In this document: positions 53,350 through 61,463 of the stretch, piece by piece
How positions within the stretch are numbered: position 1 is the first letter of the stretch
Layout of the letters: the number at the start of each line of letters is the position of its first letter
NCBI RefSeq assembly: GCF_008704535.1
Contig: NZ_CP023701.1
Coordinates: forward strand, 1,860,001 to 1,924,000
Direction of reading: 5' to 3'
DNA: 64,000 nucleotides
From: Streptomyces subrutilus
GTDB lineage: Bacteria > Actinomycetota > Actinomycetes > Streptomycetales > Streptomycetaceae
Translations under genes and position numbers: made by a program
Notes under the pieces: generated by a model
What the model saw: the letters and a program-made list of their open reading frames with translations, nothing else
Told to the model about the DNA's origin: nothing
The model's database searches: none

Positions 53350-55344
53350 ATGGGCTCCAAGCGACGCCAGGCCGCTCTTGGCATCTTGATCACCGCTGGG
53401 CTCATTCTCAGCTTCGTCGGCATGCTGGCGGCCGTAGCCCTCGCCTCACTCCCGATGTTCGCGTACTGCGCGGCCGGCAGCTACGCCTGCGACCTGCTCC
53501 TGCACAACACCGAGTCGACGACGCTGGAACGGCTGCGCGACTCGCGCTTCGGCCTCACCATGCGCTTCCTCATCAGGCAGTTCCTGCTGCTCGGGCTGTG
53601 CGGGGCCATCTCCGACATCGAGTCCTTCGTGGCCCAGATGACCACCATCGGGCTGCTCCTGCTGTTCATCCTGCAACTGGCGTACGGAGCGCTCCTCAAG
53701 CACGTCCGCAAGATGCGCAACGAGCTGCCGTTCACCACCCGCGGGCTGGACCTGGAGGCACTCGGCATCCGCCGCATGCCGCACCCGTTCCTGGTCGACA
53801 AGCACGTCCGCAAGACCCTCCACCTGGACGTCCCCCTGATGGCCGGCGCCCTCGCCACCATCGCGACCGACAACTGGCGCTGGGTCACGTACGGCATGAT
53901 CGCGACCGTCTTCCTGGCCTACCTCTCCCTGCTGGTGCTGGTGCCCGACGCGCGCAACGCGCTCAAACTGCCCACCAACGACGAGGCCATCGACGAACTG
54001 AACCACCAGTTGGCCCTGTACCGGCCGCAGGTGGCGCTCTACTTCACCTTCGCCGCCATCTCCAAAGACTTCATGTACCAGGTGAACATGTGGCTGGAGG
54101 CCCTGGAGGAGCTGGACCTGCGGCCCATCATCGTGCTGCGCGAGCGGGCCACCCTGCGCCACCTGGACGCGACGCCCATCCCCGTCATCTGCGTCCCCAA
54201 GGCCGACAACCTCGCCCGGATCGAGATGCCCGAGCTGCGCGTCGCCCTCTACCCCGGCAACGCGGGCAAGAACGTGCACATGCTCCAGCGCGCCGAGGTC
54301 AAGCACGTCTTCATCGGCCACGGCGACAGCGACAAGCTCGCCAGCAGCAACCGCGTCAGCAAGGTGTTCGACGAGATCTGGGTGGCCGGCCGGGCCGGCC
54401 GCGACCGCTACGAGCGCATCAAGCACGCCGTCACGCACAACCAGATCGTCGAGGTCGGCAGGCCCCAGCTGATGCCGCTCCAGCGGTGGTCGGGGAAGGT
54501 CGCGGGCCCGCTGCCGACCGTCATCTACGCCCCCACGTGGGAGGGCTGGACCGACGACGCCTGCTACACCTCGGTCATCCCGGCCGGCGAGAAGCTCATC
54601 CAGGCCCTGCTCGACCACGAGCAGGAGATCCGGATCATCTACAAGCCGCACCCGCTCACCGGCTCGCGCTCCGCCCAGGCCGCCGCCGCGCACCGCCGCG
54701 TCATCACCCTCCTCCAGGAGGACAACGCCCGGCGCTTCGGCCGCAACGCCACCGACTCCAAGGCGGCCGCCAGGAAGCTGGCCCGCATCGACCAGCGCAT
54801 CGCCGCCCTCTCCGAGCGCGGTGTCCGCTCCAAGTACCCCGACCTCACCGAGGAGGAGCGGACCGCCCGCATCCGGCGCAGCCGCAACCAGGCCGCCACC
54901 CTGTACTGGAACGCGATGCCGGATTCCGCGCACCACGTGGTGACCGAGCGCATCCCCGCCCTGTACGACTGCTTCAACCAGTCCGACCTGCTCATCGGCG
55001 ACATGTCGAGCGTCGTGTCCGACTTCGTCGCGACGCTCAAGCCGTACGCCATCTTCAACCTGGACGGGCTTCCCGACGACCAGTTCCGCAACGAGCAGCG
55101 CACCGCCTACGCCTCGTACCTGCTGGACACCGAGTGCAACGGCCTGAGCACCGCCATCGAGGCGATGCTCCACCCGGACGAAGACGTCATGACGCCCTAC
55201 CGGGAGCAGCTCAAGGAGTACCTCCTCGGCCAGGAGTACCCGCCCTCCGGGGTTCGCTTCAACGCGGCGGCCAACAACCTGTACCGGCGGGGACTGCTCG
55301 ACTTCCCCGTGGAGTACCCGGACGACGCGCACCTGCCCGCGTAG
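53350..55344 (+). CDS. Membrane-anchored CDP-glycerol/CDP-ribitol poly-phosphotransferase (TagF/TarL-like)
   Basis: This is a 664-residue protein. The N-terminal 200 residues have about four to five hydrophobic helices (for example ILITAGLILSFVGMLAAVAL and TIGLLLLFILQLAYGALL). The C-terminal part is a glycerophosphotransferase domain with HVFIGHGDSDKLASSNRVSKVFDEIWVAG (binds the CDP-polyol), VIYAPTWEGW, IIYKPHPLTGSR and DLLIGDMSSVVSDFVA. These enzymes add polyol-phosphate units to the teichoic-acid chain at the inner membrane face. Most TagF proteins are peripheral, so the built-in membrane segments are notable. The ATG at 53350 follows GGGGGAGG. Confidence 0.9.
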   Translation: MGSKRRQAALGILITAGLILSFVGMLAAVALASLPMFAYCAAGSYACDLLLHNTESTTLERLRDSRFGLTMRFLIRQFLLLGLCGAISDIESFVAQMTTIGLLLLFILQLAYGALLKHVRKMRNELPFTTRGLDLEALGIRRMPHPFLVDKHVRKTLHLDVPLMAGALATIATDNWRWVTYGMIATVFLAYLSLLVLVPDARNALKLPTNDEAIDELNHQLALYRPQVALYFTFAAISKDFMYQVNMWLEALEELDLRPIIVLRERATLRHLDATPIPVICVPKADNLARIEMPELRVALYPGNAGKNVHMLQRAEVKHVFIGHGDSDKLASSNRVSKVFDEIWVAGRAGRDRYERIKHAVTHNQIVEVGRPQLMPLQRWSGKVAGPLPTVIYAPTWEGWTDDACYTSVIPAGEKLIQALLDHEQEIRIIYKPHPLTGSRSAQAAAAHRRVITLLQEDNARRFGRNATDSKAAARKLARIDQRIAALSERGVRSKYPDLTEEERTARIRRSRNQAATLYWNAMPDSAHHVVTERIPALYDCFNQSDLLIGDMSSVVSDFVATLKPYAIFNLDGLPDDQFRNEQRTAYASYLLDTECNGLSTAIEAMLHPDEDVMTPYREQLKEYLLGQEYPPSGVRFNAAANNLYRRGLLDFPVEYPDDAHLPA

Positions 55345-55398
55345 CCGGATCTCCACAGTCGGCTCTCGCCCCATCCCCATGCCAGGAAGAAGGAGACC

Positions 55399-56904
55399 TT
55401 GTCCTCCAGCTCCACCCCGCGCCGCACGATCGCCGTCGTCCTCGCCGGAGGCACCGGCCAGCGCATCGGCCTAGAGATACCCAAGCAGCTGCTGAAGATC
55501 GCCGGGAAGCCGATCCTCGAACACACCCTGCACGTGTTCGAGAACGCGCCCGACGTCGACGAGGTCATCCTCCTGATGACCCCCGCCTACGTGGACGAGG
55601 CCCAGCGCATCGTGGACCGCGCGGGCCTGGGCAAGGTGACCCGGGTGCTGGCCGGCGGCTCGGACCGCAGCGAGACCACCCGCATCGCCATCCGCGCGGC
55701 GGCCGGGGACCTGGGGCCCGGCGAGGACTGCAACCTCCTCTTCCACGACGCGGTCCGCCCGCTGCTGTCGCAGCGCGTGGTCAAGGAGTGCGTCGAGGCC
55801 CTGGAGAACTACCAGGCCGTCGACGTGGCCATCCCGTCCTCCGACACCGTCATCGTCACCCGGACCCACGGCGACGACGGCGAGTTCATCACGGAGGTGC
55901 CCGACCGCTCCCGGCTGCGCCGCGGCCAGACCCCGCAGGGCTTCCGGCTCTCCACCATCCGCGCCGCCTACGAGCGGGCCGAGCACGACCCGTCCTTCCA
56001 GGCCACCGACGACTGCTCCGTCGTGGTCCGGTACCTGCCGGACGTCCCCGTGCACGTGGTGCGGGGCGACGAGTACAACATGAAGGTCACGCAGCCCGTC
56101 GACGTCTTCATCGCCGACAAGCTCTTCCAGCTCGCCTCGCACACCGCGCCCGCCCAGGCCGGCGAGGCCGCGTACCGCGAGCAGCTGGCCGGGCGGACCG
56201 TCCTCGTCTTCGGCGGCTCCTACGGCATCGGTGCCGACATCGCCCGCATCGCCGAGAACTTCGGGGCCCGCGTCTACGCCCTCGGCCGCTCCACGACCGG
56301 CACCCACGTCGAGAACCTCGACCACGTGGAGGAGGCGCTGGCCCGCGCCTACGCCGAGACCGGCCGCATCGACTACGTGGTGAACACCGCGGGCGTGCTG
56401 CGCGTCGGCCGCCTCGACGAGACGGACAACGACACCATCCGCGAGGCGCTGGAGGTCAACTACCTCGCGCCGGTGAACATCGCCCGGGCCTCGTACAAGT
56501 ACCTGAGCGAGACCCGCGGACAGCTGCTGCTGTTCACCTCCAGCAGCTACACGCGAGGCCGCGCCGACTACAGCCTCTACTCCTCCACCAAGGCCGCCAT
56601 GGTCAACCTGACGCAGGCCCTCGCCGACGAATGGGCCGGCGACCGCATCCGCGTCAACTGCGTGAACCCCGAGCGGACCGCCACCCCGATGCGGACGAAG
56701 GCCTTCGGGCAGGAGCCGTCCGGATCCCTGCTGAGCTCCGAGTCGGTGGCCCTCAGCTCCCTGGACGTCCTGCTCTCCGAGATGACGGGCCACGTCATCG
56801 ACGTGCGCAAGCAGGACCCGACCTCCTCCCCCGCGCAGCGGTCGGCGTTCGAAGCGGCTCTGGAGTCGGTGCTGACCCAGACCGCGGAGGAGCAAGAGGT
56901 CTAG
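55399..56904 (+). CDS. Bifunctional polyol-phosphate cytidylyltransferase/SDR reductase (Bcs1-like)
   Basis: This 501-residue fusion starts at a TTG (55399) with AAGGAGA 5-10 nt upstream. Residues 10-235 are an IspD/TarI cytidylyltransferase (AVVLAGGTGQRIGLEIPKQLL, VLAGGSDRSETTRIA, FHDAVRPLLS). Residues 262-470 are a short-chain dehydrogenase (FGGSYGIG at 271-278; Tyr394 and Lys398 in YSSTK). The combination is that of Bcs1, which reduces ribulose-5-phosphate and makes CDP-ribitol. It would therefore supply activated ribitol for a poly(ribitol phosphate) wall polymer made by the preceding polymerase. A different reduced pentitol is possible. The next gene starts 2 bp after its stop. Confidence 0.9.
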   Translation: MSSSSTPRRTIAVVLAGGTGQRIGLEIPKQLLKIAGKPILEHTLHVFENAPDVDEVILLMTPAYVDEAQRIVDRAGLGKVTRVLAGGSDRSETTRIAIRAAAGDLGPGEDCNLLFHDAVRPLLSQRVVKECVEALENYQAVDVAIPSSDTVIVTRTHGDDGEFITEVPDRSRLRRGQTPQGFRLSTIRAAYERAEHDPSFQATDDCSVVVRYLPDVPVHVVRGDEYNMKVTQPVDVFIADKLFQLASHTAPAQAGEAAYREQLAGRTVLVFGGSYGIGADIARIAENFGARVYALGRSTTGTHVENLDHVEEALARAYAETGRIDYVVNTAGVLRVGRLDETDNDTIREALEVNYLAPVNIARASYKYLSETRGQLLLFTSSSYTRGRADYSLYSSTKAAMVNLTQALADEWAGDRIRVNCVNPERTATPMRTKAFGQEPSGSLLSSESVALSSLDVLLSEMTGHVIDVRKQDPTSSPAQRSAFEAALESVLTQTAEEQEV

Positions 56905-56906
56905 GC

Positions 56907-57713
56907 ATGACGTACGCACCCGGGCAACAGCAGGGCCGGCGCCACAGGATCTTCGTGGCCGGCGGCTCCAACGCGGTCGACCGCCCGTACAGCTTCCTGC
57001 CGATGGCGGGCTGGACGCAGGCGCTGCCGCTCTTCCTCACCGACGCGGTCGAGGTGGTCAACTGCGCCCGCGCCCGCGCCAGCTCGAAGAGCTTCCGCGA
57101 GCGCGGCCGGCTCCAGTGGATCCTGGACACCATGGAGCCGGGCGACTACCTGCTGTTCGGCTTCGGCCAGACGGACTGGAAGCCCGACCCCGGGCTGCAC
57201 ACCGAGCCGTTCTCCACCTTCCTGGAGCACATGGCCGCGTACGTGCACGGCGCGCGCGAGCGGCAGGGCCACCCGGTGATCCTGCTGCCGTACGAGCGGC
57301 GCCGCATCGACGCCCACGGGAACGTGGCCCGGTTCCTGGGCGACTACCCGCTCGCGGCCCGGCAGCTGGCCGAGGAGGAGCACGTCCCGGTCGTCGACCT
57401 GTACGGGCAGAGCCTGCAGTGGTGGGAGGAGCTCGGGCCGGAGGCGTCCAAGCGCGTCTTCACCTACCTGCGGCCGGGCGAACCCCTCCAGCGCGACGTC
57501 CAGGACGGGGACAACGTCCACCTGCGGGCGGAGGGCGCGATCGAGTGCGCCCGCTTCATCGCCCGCAGCATGCTGGAGCAGGGCGTCATCCCGTCCCACT
57601 GGGGCCGGGACCTCGACCGCCGCACCTTCTCGTACGACGAGATGGGATGGCTGGACGAGGAGACCTTCGCCCACCGCACCAAGTCCCGTGTGTCCATGTC
57701 CCCCGGTAGTTGA
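56907..57713 (+). CDS. SGNH/GDSL-type hydrolase, acetylesterase-like
   Basis: This 268-residue protein resembles rhamnogalacturonan acetylesterases. Ser21 in FVAGGSNAV replaces the GDS(L/N) block (GGSN, with Asp to Gly), FGFGQTDWKPDP occupies the N-loop position, and DNVHLRAEG (Asp202, His205) is the catalytic DxxH. No signal peptide is seen, so it is likely cytoplasmic. In this operon it may remove or position acetyl groups on sugar precursors of the teichoic acid. The Asp-to-Gly change in the first block is unusual for the family. Confidence 0.8.
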   Translation: MTYAPGQQQGRRHRIFVAGGSNAVDRPYSFLPMAGWTQALPLFLTDAVEVVNCARARASSKSFRERGRLQWILDTMEPGDYLLFGFGQTDWKPDPGLHTEPFSTFLEHMAAYVHGARERQGHPVILLPYERRRIDAHGNVARFLGDYPLAARQLAEEEHVPVVDLYGQSLQWWEELGPEASKRVFTYLRPGEPLQRDVQDGDNVHLRAEGAIECARFIARSMLEQGVIPSHWGRDLDRRTFSYDEMGWLDEETFAHRTKSRVSMSPGS

Positions 57714-57725
57714 GGAGTACGGCAC

Positions 57726-58532
57726 GTGAACCTCCTGTGCCGGGGCCGGGCCCTCGGCGACGACCCCTCGCTGGGCGCCGTCTACGCGGCCCTCTACAGC
57801 TCCGCCGACCCTCGGGGCGGCGTCGTCCCCGGAGAGGCGTTCCAGCTCGGCCTGTCCGTGGCGCCCGACCAGGGGGCGCCGCGCGGCTGCGCCTACCTCC
57901 TGGAGGCGTCGCTGAAGGACACCGTCGAGATCGTGGCCCTCCAGGGGCTGGAGTACTTCCCGCGGCAGCGCTGGTTCCGGGTGCGGGCCGACGCGGGGGA
58001 GAACGCCACGGGCATCCTGCACGTCCGGCTCCTCGCCGAGGTCACCGCGCCCGTGCTGCGTCCGCAGATCGTCGTGGGCGTCCCGGACGCGACCGGGCTC
58101 AGGCTCGTGCGCACGGGCAAGCTCTCCGACGGGGCACTGCGGCTGCGGCCGCCGGGCGCCCGGGGCCTGCGCGTCCAGACCGAGCCGGGGCGGCCGGGCA
58201 CCGTGAACGTCCTGTCCGCGGCTCCGGCCGGCAGCACGGCCGTCTCCCTGACGCAGCCGCGCAACGGGGACGCCCAGCTGTCGTACGACGGCTGGGCCAC
58301 CTACACCCCCGCCCCCGGCTTCACCGGGTACGACCGGTTCACGTACGTCGTCGGGACCCCGGACGCGCAGCAGCTGACCTCGCACGTGAACGTCTTCGTG
58401 GGCTCGACGGCGCACGCCCCCGGCCTGTTCCCGCAGCAGCCGACGGACGTCGCCTTCCGGCCCTGGCAGTGGCCCGAGCTCAGCGGGGAGATGCCCTGGC
58501 CCCGGCCGGGGCGGCCCGCGCCGAACCGATGA
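57726..58532 (+). CDS. Ig-like domain protein of unknown function
   Basis: This is a 268-residue protein. The N-terminal part is beta-rich (AFQLGLSVAPDQGAP, RVRADAGENATGILHVRLLAEV). Residues 180-230 form a cadherin/Big_9-like repeat: GDAQLSYDGWATYTPAPGFTGYDRFTYVV. The tail is Pro/Trp-rich. No signal peptide or transmembrane helix is seen, odd for an adhesion-type domain, although GTG 57726 has a GAGGAG site and cannot easily be moved upstream. It lies between the SGNH hydrolase and the GT2 in the teichoic-acid operon and may be a structural or binding partner. Confidence 0.65.
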   Translation: MNLLCRGRALGDDPSLGAVYAALYSSADPRGGVVPGEAFQLGLSVAPDQGAPRGCAYLLEASLKDTVEIVALQGLEYFPRQRWFRVRADAGENATGILHVRLLAEVTAPVLRPQIVVGVPDATGLRLVRTGKLSDGALRLRPPGARGLRVQTEPGRPGTVNVLSAAPAGSTAVSLTQPRNGDAQLSYDGWATYTPAPGFTGYDRFTYVVGTPDAQQLTSHVNVFVGSTAHAPGLFPQQPTDVAFRPWQWPELSGEMPWPRPGRPAPNR

Positions 58533-58545
58533 GGATCAACGCATC

Positions 58546-60144
58546 ATGAACACAGCAGTCGTGCACGCCGCCTCCATCAGGGACGTGACGGTCGCGCTGC
58601 GGGTCTGCAACCAGGCCGCGCTCCTCGACGCCGCCCTCGACGCGCTCGCCGCGCAGACCATCGGCACCGACCGGCTCGACGTCATCGCCGTGGACGACGG
58701 TTCGACCGACGCGAGCGGCGAGCTGCTGGCCCGCGCGGCGCAGCGGTACGCGGGCTTCCTGCGCGTCGGGCGGGTCGCGCACGGGCTGAGCCCGGCCGCC
58801 GCCCGCAACTGGGCGCTGAGCCAGGCCGCCGGACGCTACGTCATCTTCCTGGAGGCGTCGGACCGGCTGGCTCCGGACGCCCTGGCCCGCATGGTCGCGG
58901 CGGCCGACACCAACGAGGCCGACGTGGTGCTCGGCAAGCCGGAGGGCGGGGACCGGCAGGCGGCCGCCGTCTTCCGCAAGAACCTGTCCCACACGGACGT
59001 GTACTCCTCGCGCGCCTACTGGTCGCTGTCGCCGGACAAGCTGTTCCGCACCGGCATGCTCCAGCGGCGGGCGCTGGCCTTCCCCACCGACATGCCGGTC
59101 GGCGACGACCAGGCCTTCACCGCCGCCGCGTTGATCGCGGCGGACAACGTGTCGGTGGTCGGCGACCGCACCTGCGTGTTCAGGGGACCCGCGCCGGCCG
59201 GCGCGGCGAACCTGCCGGACCGGGTCGCGCTGGTCTCCCGGATGCTGGCCCTGGTCAGCGCCCAGCTCCCGGAGGGCGCGCGCCGCGACCGGCTGCACTC
59301 CCGGCACTTGGAGGTCGAGTTGGGCCGGGCGACGGCCGAGGCGCTGCTGACGCAGGACGTGGACCCGGCGGAGCGCGAACGGGCGCTGTGGGGGGCGGTG
59401 GAGATCCTGCGGACCCAGGTGGCGCCGGGAGCGCTGGCGCTGCTGCCGCGCATGCTGGCGGTGCGGTTCGCGCTGCTGTCGCTGGGGCACGCCGCCGAGG
59501 CGCAGTCGATCGCCGCCTTCGAGGCGGACAAGGACCGGCCGGCCGTCCGCAAGACCGTCGAGGACGGCAGGGTGTACACGACGCTGCCCTTCTTCCGCGA
59601 TCCCCGGGTCGTCCTGCCGGACGCACTGTTCGACATCACGGCCGACATGACGGTCACTCACCAGTTGCAGCGGGTGGCCTGGGACGGGTCGATGCTGCTC
59701 CTGGACGGCTTCGCGTTCTTCGAGCAGTTGTCGACGAAGGACCGGGCCACGCGCGTGGTGATGCGGGAGCGGGCGAGCGGCGCGGAGCAGAGCTTCTCCG
59801 TGACCGCCCGCCGCGACGACACGCTGACCAACGCCAAGGGCAACACCCGGGCGATGGGCCGCTTCTCGACCCGGGTGAACCTGGCCCAGACCGCCGACGG
59901 CCGGCCGTTCCCGCCGGGCGTCTGGGACCTGTACCTGTCGGTCTCCTTCGAGGGCGTGACGCAGGAGGTGCGGCTCGGCCGGCGCCGGGCGGACGGGCTC
60001 GACACGACGGCCCGGCAGCCGGTCACGGTCGCGCCGGCGCCGGACGCACCCTCCATGGAGCTCGTGGCCACGCCCTACTACACGGCCGCCGGGGACCTCA
60101 GCCTGGAGATCTCGCAGCGCAGCCCGCTGCCCGTACGGGGCTGA
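58546..60144 (+). CDS. Family 2 glycosyltransferase with C-terminal beta domain
   Basis: This 532-residue protein has an N-terminal GT-A domain: VTVALRVCNQAALLDAALDAL, VIAVDDGSTDASGELLARAA, ARNWALSQAAGRYVIFLEASD (the usual DxD position reads EASD) and VGDDQAFTAAAL. A helical middle and a C-terminal beta-rich domain (about 345-520: VTHQLQRVAWDGSMLLLDGFAFF, RPFPPGVWDLYLSVSFEG) follow. The organisation is like that of TarS/TarQ-type wall teichoic acid glycosyltransferases or polymer primases, which add sugars to the polyol chain. It ends 5 bp before a strong terminator. Confidence 0.85.
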   Translation: MNTAVVHAASIRDVTVALRVCNQAALLDAALDALAAQTIGTDRLDVIAVDDGSTDASGELLARAAQRYAGFLRVGRVAHGLSPAAARNWALSQAAGRYVIFLEASDRLAPDALARMVAAADTNEADVVLGKPEGGDRQAAAVFRKNLSHTDVYSSRAYWSLSPDKLFRTGMLQRRALAFPTDMPVGDDQAFTAAALIAADNVSVVGDRTCVFRGPAPAGAANLPDRVALVSRMLALVSAQLPEGARRDRLHSRHLEVELGRATAEALLTQDVDPAERERALWGAVEILRTQVAPGALALLPRMLAVRFALLSLGHAAEAQSIAAFEADKDRPAVRKTVEDGRVYTTLPFFRDPRVVLPDALFDITADMTVTHQLQRVAWDGSMLLLDGFAFFEQLSTKDRATRVVMRERASGAEQSFSVTARRDDTLTNAKGNTRAMGRFSTRVNLAQTADGRPFPPGVWDLYLSVSFEGVTQEVRLGRRRADGLDTTARQPVTVAPAPDAPSMELVATPYYTAAGDLSLEISQRSPLPVRG

Positions 60145-60149
60145 CGCGG

Positions 60150-60193
60150 ACCGAGCACCCCGAGGCCCCGGCCGGGGCCTCGGGGTGCTCGGT
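60150..60193. terminator. Bidirectional terminator, 20-bp perfect stem
   Basis: ACCGAGCACCCCGAGGCCCC (60150-60169) pairs perfectly with 60174-60193 around GGCC. It lies between the GT2 stop (60144) and the convergent gene at 60193, whose stop codon shares its last base with the stem. It is among the strongest hairpins in the window. Confidence 0.9.
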
Positions 60194-61335
60194 CAGGCGC
60201 GCTGCCAGGGGCCGAACGCGAGGCCCTGCTGCGCGGTGTCCTGGCGGGTGACGGCCAGGTCGCCGTCCCGGTCCAGTGCGGCCACCACGATGCGTCCGTC
60301 GGCGTCCACGGCCACCTGGGGGCTGCGCAGTCCCTGTCCACCGAGGGAGGCCCACCAGGTGCCGTACGCCTCGTTCTCGCTGACGTAGGCGGTGAGTTCG
60401 ATGTCTCCGTCGGCGCCGTTCTGGGCGAGGACGGTGCAGTCGTAGCCGCCGATGGCGGCCCGGCCGACCGCGACCTCGCCGTGGCCGCCCGCGCCGCCGA
60501 GGCCCAGCATGCCGCCCTGGATTCCCTGCTGCACGGCCCGCCAGGCCACCAGGGAGCCGTCACCGGGGTGCCGCCAGAAGAACGTCGCCCTGCGCGGACC
60601 CGTCTCGAAGGCGACCGGGATTCCGGCCAGTTGGACGGGGATCCGGTCGACGAGCCGGAACTCCCCCTTGGCCGAGCCCACCCAGCGGTCCACCCCGGCC
60701 GGGCCGGCGGCGAGGATCTGCAGGGCCCCGCCCTCCGGCATCACCGCGGCGGTTCCCCCCGGGTAGGGGTCGGGGGCTATCTGCTTCCAACCGCCCCAGG
60801 TTCCCTGCGCGTTGCGGCTGCGGCGCACGATGCCGCCGCGGCGCAGGGAGACGATCACGTGCACGGTGCCGGACCGCTGGTTGACGACGATGCGCGGCGG
60901 GCAGGCCGGACCGTCGTCCTCGGGGCCGCCCCGTACGCCGGGGACACCGAGGCCGCGCCAGTCGGTCAGGGCGCGGCCGGACTGGAACTGGGTGGCGACG
61001 GCGATTTCCGGCCTGCCGGATCCGTCCGAGGGTGTACGGAGGATAACGAAGTGAACGTATCCCTCTCGGCTCTGGGCCATGGCCGCGGTACCGGCCCAGC
61101 CCGGTGCGTCGATCTCCTCGGGCCCGGTCCATCCGGTGGCCGGATACGTCGCCTCGGTACGGCGGATGAGCCCGTGGGCTCCGCTGGAGTACGCCGTCAG
61201 GCGCCCGTCGGCGCCTCTGAACAGCCATTTTCCACTGGGGGCCGCAGGGCTCGGGGAGACGGGTTCGCCGGGCGCCGCATGCTGTTCACCACGTGCCGGA
61301 TGAGTGGGCCGGCCGCCGCCCCTGCCTCGGTTCAC
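60193..61335 (-). CDS. Beta-propeller-like protein (PLL/sialidase-type repeats)
   Basis: This is a protein of about 380 residues built from Trp/Gly/Asp-containing repeats, such as KWLFRGADGRLTAYS, EGYVHFVILRTPSDG, SGTVHVIVSLRRGG, ATFFWRHPGDGSLVAWRA and SPQVAVDADGRIVVAALDRDGDLAV. About five to six blades are expected, as in lectin-type propellers of the PLL/sialidase kind. No signal peptide is clear at the GTG 61335 start, which has AAGGACGG upstream. It is convergent to the teichoic-acid operon and divergent from the LCP gene. The function is unknown; sugar or wall binding is a guess. Confidence 0.65.
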   Translation of the reverse strand: MNRGRGGGRPTHPARGEQHAAPGEPVSPSPAAPSGKWLFRGADGRLTAYSSGAHGLIRRTEATYPATGWTGPEEIDAPGWAGTAAMAQSREGYVHFVILRTPSDGSGRPEIAVATQFQSGRALTDWRGLGVPGVRGGPEDDGPACPPRIVVNQRSGTVHVIVSLRRGGIVRRSRNAQGTWGGWKQIAPDPYPGGTAAVMPEGGALQILAAGPAGVDRWVGSAKGEFRLVDRIPVQLAGIPVAFETGPRRATFFWRHPGDGSLVAWRAVQQGIQGGMLGLGGAGGHGEVAVGRAAIGGYDCTVLAQNGADGDIELTAYVSENEAYGTWWASLGGQGLRSPQVAVDADGRIVVAALDRDGDLAVTRQDTAQQGLAFGPWQRA

Positions 61336-61416
61336 GACGCCGTCCGTCCTTCCGCACTGTGCTGTCCCCGGTGGGCGCGGCCGCTCCGGTCCACCCCCGG
61401 ACCGGCCCACTCGAAA

Positions 61417-61446
61417 GTCTGTCTATTATTCACACTCATCTATAGC
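61417..61446 (+). promoter_or_regulatory. AT-rich promoter region of the LCP gene
   Basis: The stretch GTCTGTCTATTATTCACACT followed by CATCTATAGC contains TATTAT (61425-61430) and TATAGC (61441-61446) as possible -10 elements, and stands out from the GC-rich surroundings. GAAGGG serves as the ribosome site before ATG 61464. Confidence 0.4.
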
Positions 61447-61463
61447 AGAAGGGCTCTGCCTCC

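Noticed and set aside
53211..57713. A 1,500-codon forward frame apparently joining the polymerase, Bcs1-like and SGNH regions
   Set aside because: Only its last 268 codons (from ATG 56907) are a real gene; the earlier part is out of frame with clear, motif-bearing genes.
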